From Dromaius novaehollandiae (Eukaryota; Chordata; Aves; Casuariiformes; Dromaiidae), in NCBI RefSeq assembly GCF_036370855.1, contig NW_026991398.1, forward strand, positions 930,001 through 994,000: DNA of 64,000 nucleotides, in the 5' to 3' direction. Below the pieces are notes generated by a model. It was not told the DNA's origin. It saw only the letters and a program-made list of their open reading frames with translations, and did no database searches. Position numbers and translations under genes: made by a program. Positions 57,666 through 64,000 of this stretch are shown one piece after another. The number at the start of each line of letters is the position of its first letter. The stretch's first letter is position 1.

Positions 57666-58337
57666 TGTTGTCCGAAAAGCGGATTCGTTGCCCGGTGTGC
57701 AATGAGCCAATAATTACACACTCAGGAGAGACATTTATTTATTTATTTCAGAGTTGCGCAAGCCTGGGTGCTCGGTGGTCTCCCACAAATCGAGCACACC
57801 CCCCCAACTTTTCAGGTAGCATTTATACAAACAAATTGCCAGATTTGCGACTTTCCCTTGTACACTGATTGGTTAGTGATTTCTTCATTCCCTGGGTCCC
57901 ACCCCTGCTTCTCAAGGTCCTGATCAATTAACACTGCCCCAGCTAGGTCAGTAGACGTTATCTCCCAAGGTCCTGAGGAAGAGGACATAATCCAGACCCC
58001 TTAATTAACACTGTTTCAACAGTGAGAGGAGGCTTTGCTTCCCAAGGTCCTGGCACCCAAACAGGCCTTATTTCTCAGCCTTGGCATCCTCCCTTCTGGA
58101 GAGTGGGGCACAGGAATGCAGACTGCTTGTAACTCCCTTATCTTTCCAGCCTGCACCAGCTCTGAGGCCTTTTCTTAACAAACTAGGAGCACGGCCTAAG
58201 GCTTCAGCAAATTTAGCTACTTATGCTAAGCAAGTGTGCGGCTACTCATGCTAAGCAAATTCTATCTAAGATAGAAATTATCCAAATCTACCTACTTCAA
58301 ACATTCTTTCTGAGCTTCTCAGGGTTGTCTTGTAACA
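57666..58337 (-). repeat. 3' LTR of the provirus
   Basis: 672 bp, from TGTTACAAG (58337) to GGACAACA (57666) on the minus strand. It carries CCAAT, TATAAA and AATAAA in the same order as the solo LTR at 29123. The left flank CCCATTT is CR1 sequence; the expected 4-bp target duplication partner lies outside the window. Confidence 0.93.
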
Positions 58338-58352
58338 ATTCCCCCCTTTGAG
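58338..58352 (-). promoter_or_regulatory. Polypurine tract of the provirus
   Basis: Minus strand CTCAAAGGGGGGAAT lies directly before the LTR start and 35 bases after the env stop, the normal place for plus-strand priming. Confidence 0.8.
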
Positions 58353-58387
58353 ACTTATATGATCATTTTCATATTAGTCTCACTCTT

Positions 58388-59614
58388 TTAAAATCTTTCC
58401 CATATTAGTTTCATATAACACTTAGAAATACATTGAATCACTACATAAACGCATACAAAAACTACTAACACCAATCCTAAAATTGTTAAACATTTTTTAA
58501 CCCATGAGCTCACATCAGGGAACCAGGAAGTCAACCATTTCCATATTTCTTCAAATCCGAAAGAAGTATCTTCTTTCTGAACCTCATGTAAGATTTCAGT
58601 CTGCTTCCAGATTTCATTTAGATCGGTAGAAATTCTCCCGCTTTGATCCACATATACACAGCAACTAGTATTTATTACTGTACATACTCCTCCCTGAGAT
58701 GCCAATAACATATCTAGAGCCATCCTGTTTTGGGTACTTATTTTAGCAATTTCTGAAACCTCCTCTTGTAAAGCTGCAATGGCATCAGAGGTTTTATTCC
58801 CTATTTTTTCAATAACTGCTGAAATATTTACTATTGCTTTTTCAAGTTCACTCACTCCCAATTGTGGAAACAGCCACCTTACGAATGACTGAAACCTAGT
58901 AGGTCGATCTATTAAAGGATTATTGACCCTCTTTTGTCTCCTCATGAATGTTCTTAGCCAGGATTTTTGATATTTATTACTCAATTCTTTTCTTATAGTA
59001 ACATTAGGGATTATTGCCCCTAAAGTACACGTCCCTGACCAATTAGGAGGTAGCACTTTTCGTGCCTTGTTCCCACACAACCAATACCATCCACTACCTT
59101 TCGGAACATGCCACCCATTTAGTTCCTTACTTGGCCACTTATAACCTATTTCAGGTATATGAGAGCAATTTTTATAACCTCCCACCTTAATGGCTCCAGT
59201 ACAGTTGATCGGTTGCTTTCCATAGGGTACAGTTTTTTCCCACCATCTATTACTATTATTACATCTTCGGACACATTGATAACAGTCTCCTGTCACACTC
59301 TGGACTTCCCATTCCTGTTCGGTTGTTTCATTATATTTCGTTTGATCGCTATCATTTCTTATCTGTTTCATAAATTCCATAAAGGAAAAATTAAGAGGCA
59401 CTCCAATTAGGGGGAAGCCCTTATTGGAATGTTCAGGGAAGTGGGTACACACCCAGCAATCCTTCTGGTTAATTATCTTCATAGATTTCGTAATTACTTC
59501 CAAATGGAGATTATGGCTCCAAAATCCTTCCTGGTTCCCTTTAATTGTTTGGCTCAGGTAACTTAGAAAAACTAACCACCACATTTCTCTCCTGGTTATT
59601 TGGGAGAACATCAT
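58388..59614 (-). CDS. Provirus env: envelope glycoprotein (short, open)
   Basis: An open frame of 408 residues. A hydrophobic leader [10 protein letters not shown] (11-20) is followed by a CWVC motif (53-56), the CXXC element of gammaretrovirus-type surface subunits. Several N-glycosylation sites follow. A furin-like RRQKR lies at 225-229, before the transmembrane subunit. That subunit has a coiled-coil region (about 253-300), a CX6CC motif (311-319) and a membrane anchor (about 375-393). The surface subunit is short compared with the usual gammaretroviral size of about 400 residues, and the residues after RRQKR are not strongly hydrophobic, so a classical fusion peptide is not evident. The total length may be normal for this family or reflect an internal deletion. 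Expression would need splicing. Confidence 0.88.
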   Translation of the reverse strand: MMFSQITRREMWWLVFLSYLSQTIKGNQEGFWSHNLHLEVITKSMKIINQKDCWVCTHFPEHSNKGFPLIGVPLNFSFMEFMKQIRNDSDQTKYNETTEQEWEVQSVTGDCYQCVRRCNNSNRWWEKTVPYGKQPINCTGAIKVGGYKNCSHIPEIGYKWPSKELNGWHVPKGSGWYWLCGNKARKVLPPNWSGTCTLGAIIPNVTIRKELSNKYQKSWLRTFMRRQKRVNNPLIDRPTRFQSFVRWLFPQLGVSELEKAIVNISAVIEKIGNKTSDAIAALQEEVSEIAKISTQNRMALDMLLASQGGVCTVINTSCCVYVDQSGRISTDLNEIWKQTEILHEVQKEDTSFGFEEIWKWLTSWFPDVSSWVKKCLTILGLVLVVFVCVYVVIQCISKCYMKLIWERF

Positions 59615-59738
59615 TTTTACACAGATACCATAGATACCATAACAACAATATTAACCCTATTCCTAACAAACAGATTAAAGCAATTCTTTCCTGAATACAA
59701 TCTAAATTTAAAACCGATTCGCTTTCAATACAACTCAT
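59541..59738 (-). CDS. Small single-pass membrane frame between pol and env
   Basis: A 65-codon frame begins with ATG inside the pol stop (ATGA overlap, 59738-59735) and runs into the first part of env in another frame. It has an acidic start ([14 protein letters not shown]), one strongly hydrophobic segment ([20 protein letters not shown], about residues 19-38) and a polar tail. Simple gammaretroviruses do not normally have an accessory gene here, and I do not recognise the protein. It could be a small membrane protein, an alternative leader for env, or a chance frame. Only conservation in related proviruses would decide. Confidence 0.4.
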   Translation of the reverse strand: MSCIESESVLNLDCIQERIALICLLGIGLILLLWYLWYLCKNDVLPNNQERNVVVSFSKLPEPNN

Positions 59739-61369
59739 ATATCTTTATATATTTTTAACTTTAAAGGTTGAACTTGTTCAGCTTTCCACGTCTCTCGAGA
59801 TACTGCTTTCACTCGGGTGTAGTGGATCCAGGAATCAATTCCCTGCAGTTTCATAGCAGTATTTGTTGTTAGCAGTACAAGATACGGTCCCCTCCACTTT
59901 TCTACCAATGGCTCGTCCTTCCAGGTCCAAAGATACACTTGATCTCCCGGCTGGAATGAATGTACAGGTGAATCTAAAAGTACAGGAGATCTTAACTGGA
60001 TGTACCTACGGAGAGAAGTAAGAACCTTTGCCATAGACAAGAGATAATCACTTAAAATTTGATCGCCCTTAACGTGCATTTGAACTTCATTTCCAGTTAA
60101 ATTTACAGTGTAAGGTTTACCATACAGAATCTCAAATGGACTAACTTTCTCTCTAACCCTTGGGGTTATTCTGATTCTTAATAATGCCAGAGGTAAAACA
60201 TCAGTCCATTTCATCTGAGTCTCCTGACACAATTTTCCTACCTGTCTCTTAATTGTTTGATTCATTCTTTCCACTTTTCCACTGGATCGTGGCCTCCAGG
60301 GGGTATGTAAGTCCCATTTAATTTGTAGTATTTTTGAGATTTGCTGTACTATTTCTGCTATAAAATGAGGTCCTCTATCTGAAGAAAACCCTTCTGGTAC
60401 CCCAAATCTTGGTATAATTTCTTTTAATAACATTTTTACTACCTCCCTGGCCTTATTGGTACGGCACGGGAAAGCTTCAGGCCATCCTGAAAAGGTGTCA
60501 ACAATTACCAACAAATATTTATATCCATTACATTTTGGTAATTCAGAAAAATCAATTTGCCAGTAATCCCCGGGCATAAAGCCCCTTTTTACTTCCCCTG
60601 GGGGGGGCTTCTTCTGAATCTTGGGATTATTTCTAAGACAGATTTCACATTTTTGTGTAATACCTTTTGCAATTATTAGCATACTGACTCCCACAGCAAA
60701 TCTTTTAACTGTTTCAACAAGTGACTCGGCTCCCATGTGGGTGCTATCATGTATTTGCTTCATCAGCTTCTTCATTATCGGCAAAGTTACCACACATTGT
60801 CCAGTAGATGTCACCCACCATCCCTCGGGAGTTTTTATGCATTTCAGTATTTCTGCTAATTTATTTTCTTTTTCAGTGTATACTGGAATTTCCATTTTTA
60901 ACATTCTTTCTGGAACTAAGGCTGCCACCGACACGGATAATGCTGCCCTTTTTGCAGCCTCATCGGCCCTTTTGTTCCCTTTAACTATGTCAGTCTGTCC
61001 GGACTGGTGCGTTTTGCAATGCATTACTGCTATTTCTTTGGGTTTATTAACTGCTTTGAGTAGTCCCATAATCTCCTTACTGTATTTTATAGGATTCCCT
61101 TGAGAAGATAGCAATCCTCTTTCTTTCCAAATTGCGCCATGGGCATGTATAACCCCAAAGGCGTATTTTGAATCTGTAAACACATTAGTTCGTTTTCCCT
61201 CTGATAATTCCAGAGCCCGGGTTAAAGCAATCAGTTCTGCTTTCTGGGCAGATGTATTTGCTGGTAGTGATCTTGCTTCGATTTCTCCTTCCAAAGTGAC
61301 GACAGCGTATCCAGCCCTTCTTTCTCCCTTTATTATACAGTCTGGATTCTGCAATGGAACATCTCTCAA
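59735..61369 (-). CDS. Provirus pol C-terminal part: RNase H and integrase
   Basis: An open frame of 544 residues without its own natural start. RNase H occupies about 1-145, with Glu45, Asp66 (FTDSKYAF) and Asp136 visible. The segment that should hold the first catalytic Asp is missing between NPDC (8-11) and GERRAG (15-20). Integrase follows. It has a zinc finger with His207, His211, Cys241 and Cys244, then the DDE triad Asp273 (WQIDF), Asp331 (SDRGPHF) and Glu367 (GKVERMN), with the 35-residue spacing between the last two. The C-terminal domain has the GPY motif (WRGPYLVLL). Integrase looks intact. The stop overlaps the start of the small frame at 59738. Confidence 0.85.
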   Translation of the reverse strand: MRDVPLQNPDCIIKGERRAGYAVVTLEGEIEARSLPANTSAQKAELIALTRALELSEGKRTNVFTDSKYAFGVIHAHGAIWKERGLLSSQGNPIKYSKEIMGLLKAVNKPKEIAVMHCKTHQSGQTDIVKGNKRADEAAKRAALSVSVAALVPERMLKMEIPVYTEKENKLAEILKCIKTPEGWWVTSTGQCVVTLPIMKKLMKQIHDSTHMGAESLVETVKRFAVGVSMLIIAKGITQKCEICLRNNPKIQKKPPPGEVKRGFMPGDYWQIDFSELPKCNGYKYLLVIVDTFSGWPEAFPCRTNKAREVVKMLLKEIIPRFGVPEGFSSDRGPHFIAEIVQQISKILQIKWDLHTPWRPRSSGKVERMNQTIKRQVGKLCQETQMKWTDVLPLALLRIRITPRVREKVSPFEILYGKPYTVNLTGNEVQMHVKGDQILSDYLLSMAKVLTSLRRYIQLRSPVLLDSPVHSFQPGDQVYLWTWKDEPLVEKWRGPYLVLLTTNTAMKLQGIDSWIHYTRVKAVSRETWKAEQVQPLKLKIYKDI

Positions 61370-61789
61370 ATCTGGACGGCTGGAATATACTCACTCAATA
61401 GTTTGCAGACAGTCATGAGCCAACCTCCCCCTTCATGAAATGGTAATAAAGATGCCAGATTAAGGGTATTATACACCTTCATGGTTACATCTTCTTGCTC
61501 AAGTATCACTGCCTGGTACTGCACCATCCTACTTGGGGATAACCAGTGATGCCCTTTTTGTTCTAAAACTGCTGCAACAGCATGTGGCACATAAACAGTC
61601 ACTTTTTGTCCCAATGTCAATTTTCGTGCCTCTTGTATTAACAGCACAGCAGCTGCAACTGCTCTGAGGCATCCTGGCCATCCTGCACTCACTTTATCCA
61701 GCTGTCTTGAAAAGTAAGCCACAGGTATTTTCCAATTTCCTAAAGTCTGTACAAGCACTCCCAAAGCCTGGTGCCCTCTCTCATGGTTT

Positions 61790-61790
<1 letters not shown>
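61366..61790 (-). pseudogene. Provirus pol: RT connection region after the deletion
   Basis: On the minus strand, after the A run, comes VPVAYFSRQLDKVSAGWPGC-type sequence (with WKIPVAYFSRQL visible) and then VLEQKGHHWLSPSRM. This is the region between RT and RNase H. It reads in a different frame from both the RT start and the RNase H part, and ends in a stop at 61366. The deletion before it and the frameshift after it disable pol. Confidence 0.8.

Positions 61791-61827
<37 letters not shown>
61791..61827 (-). repeat. 37-base A run at an RT deletion junction
   Basis: A pure run of 37 A (minus strand) follows the RT motif LPVKK and precedes the connection region. The RT palm with its YxDD motif, some hundreds of bases, is absent between these points. 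The run begins where the retroviral sequence itself has a short A-rich stretch. Confidence 0.85.
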
Positions 61828-61830
<3 letters not shown>

Positions 61831-61946
61831 GGCAGGATTGGAGTATTGTACTCGGATTGACATTCTCGCAGCAGTCCATACTTTAAGAAATTATTAATCA
61901 TAGGCTCCAGTCCAACACGGGCCTCTAACTTCATGGGATACTGTTT
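61828..61946 (-). pseudogene. Provirus pol: N-terminal remnant of reverse transcriptase
   Basis: Minus strand KQYPMKLEARVGLEP through YNTPILPVKK, the finger subdomain at the very start of RT. It lies in the same frame as the protease and is separated from it only by a TGA at 61949-61947. After LPVKK the sequence goes into the A run and the rest of the RT fingers and palm is lost. Confidence 0.85.
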
Positions 61947-62498
61947 TCACCTTACCGGTTTAGCTCCTTGTTTTAATTCCACCTTTACCGGTTCTGCACA
62001 TCTGGCTCTTCCAGGTTTCTCCGTTGCCCACACAAAAGGGATTACTGCGTCCATTACTTCAGAGGGAATTTCACTTGGTCCATCCTCCACCTGTTCGGAA
62101 TCCAGTGCTGTCTGCAACATATATGCTTGTGCCTTCCAGGCGTTACTTTGTGGAATGTGCACCTTAACTTTGTTTTGATCAAAGGTTATCTGTGCCCCCA
62201 GTTTATTCAGTAAATCCCTCCCCATTAGGGGTAATGGGCATTCTGGCATGTACAAGAATTCATGTGTTAACACTCTATTTCCTATTTCACATTTAATTGG
62301 TTGACAGAAAGGTTTAACCTCTCGCTTTCCCGTGGCCCCAATTACTGGCATAGAGAATTTACTCATTGGTCCCTTACAGCTATTTAGTACTGAGTATGCT
62401 GCTCCAGTGTCTACTAAAAATTTAACTGTTTCGTTCCCCAGCTTTACTGAAACCAGGGGTTCGGCTGGGGAATCCAATTCCTCAACCCCCGGTCCCCG
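61947..62498 (-). CDS. Provirus protease (gag-stop readthrough product)
   Basis: An aspartic protease in the same frame as gag, beginning right after the gag stop. Catalytic motif VDTGAAYS and the later GRDLL motif are visible, spaced as in retroviral proteases. The frame runs on into the linker to RT and ends at a TGA (61949-61947) that is not expected in a working pol. It would cut Gag and Gag-Pol during virion maturation. No separate start is needed because translation would enter by reading through the gag stop. Confidence 0.85.
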   Translation of the reverse strand, partial: RGPGVEELDSPAEPLVSVKLGNETVKFLVDTGAAYSVLNSCKGPMSKFSMPVIGATGKREVKPFCQPIKCEIGNRVLTHEFLYMPECPLPLMGRDLLNKLGAQITFDQNKVKVHIPQSNAWKAQAYMLQTALDSEQVEDGPSEIPSEVMDAVIPFVWATEKPGRARCAEPVKVELKQGAKPVR

Positions 62499-62501
62499 TC
62501 A
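62499..62501 (-). promoter_or_regulatory. Gag stop codon TGA, probable readthrough site
   Basis: Gag and protease share one frame and only this TGA separates them. It is followed by CGG and a GC-rich stretch (GGACCGGGGG). In gammaretroviruses a UAG here is suppressed with help from a downstream pseudoknot. UGA followed by CGG is a known leaky context in other viruses. Readthrough here is inferred. Confidence 0.6.
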
Positions 62502-64000
62502 GTCTGAATCCTCTGTACCAATCATGAGCAAATCTGCCTCTGGAACAGATGCAGACTCAGGTTTCCAATGATCTGTTTGTCTCTTCGGGCACTCATTTTT
62601 CCAGTGCCCCTTCCCCCTGCAAATTGCACACTGATCTCTCCTTAGCGGAATTCCATCTCCCAAATTCCCTCTTACTCTATACCCTCTTCTACGTCCTTGT
62701 CCTTTCAGAAAACTCCCTCCCTGAGAGGGAGTTTGTGCTTGGGCAAATGCAGCTGCCAAGATTGCAGCATTTTGCCTCTTATCTTTCAGTTTCTCCTTTT
62801 GTTTTTCCTTTCTCTCCACTTCTTCCCTATTATTGTACACCTTATATGCAATTTCTATTAATTGCGATATCGACATCCCCGACATACCATCTACTTTCTG
62901 AAGCTTTCTCCTTATATCTGGTGCTGATTGTCCTACAAATAATGTAGTAAAAGTTATTTTATTTGCTTCGTCCTCAGGATCCAAGTCTGTCCATTTTCGG
63001 GCAGTTTCACATAACTGCTCGTAAAATGCAGAGGGATCCTCAGTCTTACCCTGTGTGACTTGATATAGTTTTGCAATATTTTTGGGCTTAGGTACTCCAT
63101 GCTTTACCCCATATAGTATTAACTGTTGGTACTGTTTAGTCATTAACCTGCCTGCCCCTGTGTTTTGATCCCAACCCGGTTCCCGGGTCGGCATAAAACG
63201 GTCTGGTCCGTCTCTGGCATTTTGCCTTTTATTTTCCTCTTGAGCTTTATCTAATACCATTCTTTTCTCCTCAGGTGAAAGCAAAGTATTTAAAAGCACC
63301 TGTAAATCCTGCCAATCTGGATTATGATTTTCAATTATCATTTTAAAGGATTGATACATTTTTTCTGGATTTTCTCGGTACGACCCGGCAGACTCCTTCC
63401 AATTCATTAAATCTGTAGTTGAAAAAGGGACCTTCACATACACAGGCATCCCGTCTGGTCCGACTGCTTGACGCAGCGGGGCCTGAATCACGGGATTTTG
63501 TTGAGCCCGAGTGGCCCGAGTTCTGCCTGCAATCGGGCTACATGCCTCACTTCCCTTATTTCTGCTATTAACACTATCTTGATCTCTTTCAGGAGAGACC
63601 AATAATTGTACATCCTCTTCCTCATCACCCGCTTTTAAACATCTTTTCCCAATGCTACAAGCAGAGCAACACCGAGACATTTTCTCTTTGTTTCCCATCA
63701 TCATTAACACATTTGAATCAGAGATCAACAGCTTACATTTTTTTTTTCTAGTTTCATGATCATTTCTCAGAGAGAAGAACAAATCTACATATGGGACCTC
63801 ATCCCATTTGTTCTGTCTTCTACAAAACAACATAAGTTGCAAGATTGTATTACAGTTTAGCGTTCCCATTTCTGGCCATTTTTCCTCATCCTCCAGTTTA
63901 TACATTGGCCACCACTGAGTACAGTATTCCTTTAATTTTCTCCTTGTTAAAGGATTCCCACCAAACTTTCTCCAATGTTTCAGGATGCATCCTAAAGGAG
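62499..64000 (-). CDS. Provirus gag, partial (start outside window)
   Basis: The open frame continues to the right window edge (codon start at 63998), so the first residues of matrix are missing. Visible parts are a matrix-like region near 63998-63850, a proline/arginine-rich linker, and a capsid domain of the gammaretroviral p30 type (about 63450-62850, with RENPEKMYQSF and a QGKTEDPSAFYEQL segment of the major homology type). A charged coiled stretch (KEKQKEKLKDKRQ) and one zinc knuckle CAICRGKGHWKNEC near the C-terminus follow. No stop or frameshift is seen within the window. Confidence 0.88.
   Translation of the reverse strand, partial: PLGCILKHWRKFGGNPLTRRKLKEYCTQWWPMYKLEDEEKWPEMGTLNCNTILQLMLFCRRQNKWDEVPYVDLFFSLRNDHETRKKKCKLLISDSNVLMMMGNKEKMSRCCSACSIGKRCLKAGDEEEDVQLLVSPERDQDSVNSRNKGSEACSPIAGRTRATRAQQNPVIQAPLRQAVGPDGMPVYVKVPFSTTDLMNWKESAGSYRENPEKMYQSFKMIIENHNPDWQDLQVLLNTLLSPEEKRMVLDKAQEENKRQNARDGPDRFMPTREPGWDQNTGAGRLMTKQYQQLILYGVKHGVPKPKNIAKLYQVTQGKTEDPSAFYEQLCETARKWTDLDPEDEANKITFTTLFVGQSAPDIRRKLQKVDGMSGMSISQLIEIAYKVYNNREEVERKEKQKEKLKDKRQNAAILAAAFAQAQTPSQGGSFLKGQGRRRGYRVRGNLGDGIPLRRDQCAICRGKGHWKNECPKRQTDHWKPESASVPEADLLMIGTEDSD

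Larger units (their letters stand above)
57666..64000 (-). mobile_element. Gammaretrovirus-type endogenous provirus, partial (5' end outside window)
   Basis: On the minus strand the order is gag, protease, reverse transcriptase, RNase H, integrase, a small frame, env, polypurine tract and 3' LTR. The single CCHC knuckle in gag, gag and protease in one frame separated by one stop, the GPY motif in integrase, and CXXC and CX6CC motifs in env are all gammaretrovirus-type traits. The LTR nearly equals a solo LTR in the same window, so the insertion family is young. Pol carries an in-frame stop, a deletion of the RT core and a frameshift, so this copy cannot replicate on its own. The 5' LTR and leader lie beyond 64000. 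Confidence 0.93.

Overview
The window looks like bird genomic DNA. It holds several olfactory receptor (OR) genes of the OR14-like type that is strongly expanded in birds. It also holds many CR1 LINE fragments in antisense orientation, an ERV-L relic with the family's dUTPase, and a young gammaretrovirus-type provirus. I cannot name the species. Intact cellular coding sequence is sparse: two intact OR14-like genes, one intact OR6/OR11-like gene and two OR pseudogenes. Most of the rest is duplicated and repeat-built DNA.

Layout, left to right. (1) 1-10.8 kb: two inverted arms of about 1.3 kb (1-1305 and 9525-10784) enclose an LTR element, a GC-rich block, and a long degenerate array of a roughly 64-bp unit into which CR1 pieces are built. 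(2) 11.3-12.5 kb: a decayed CR1 ORF2 on the minus strand. (3) 12.8-19.0 kb: OR14 segment A with an intact receptor. (4) 19.8-20.1 kb: four copies of an exact 60-bp unit carrying a ZNF143/THAP11-like promoter motif. (5) 20-32 kb: mostly plain intergenic DNA with an OR6-like pseudogene on the minus strand, a solo LTR with a 4-bp target duplication, and an intact OR6/OR11-like gene. (6) 32.4-41 kb: a possible LTR, then a minus-strand ERV-L relic with RT, RNase H, integrase, dUTPase and a 3' LTR. (7) 41.7-47.0 kb: OR14 segment B with an intact receptor. (8) 49.9-51.75 kb: OR14 segment C, inverted, whose receptor lacks its N-terminus and TM1 and is fused to a second copy of the GC-rich block. (9) 51.8-57.7 kb: a second, rearranged copy of the GC-rich and 64-bp repeat block. 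(10) 57.7 kb to the right edge: a minus-strand provirus inserted inside a CR1 piece of that block, with gag cut by the window edge.

How the parts relate. The OR14 copies share more than 1 kb of 5' and 3' flank, including a splice acceptor a few bases before the start codon in A and B and an AATAAA about 200 bp after the stop in all three. They therefore spread as whole segments rather than as processed copies. The two GC-rich/64-bp blocks are paralogous but shuffled, and one breakpoint of this shuffling cut OR copy C. The provirus LTR differs from the solo LTR 28 kb away by three substitutions and one run-length change, so the family was active recently. This copy has lost the catalytic core of reverse transcriptase at a 37-base A run, but it keeps open gag, protease, integrase and env frames and a small membrane-protein frame between pol and env.
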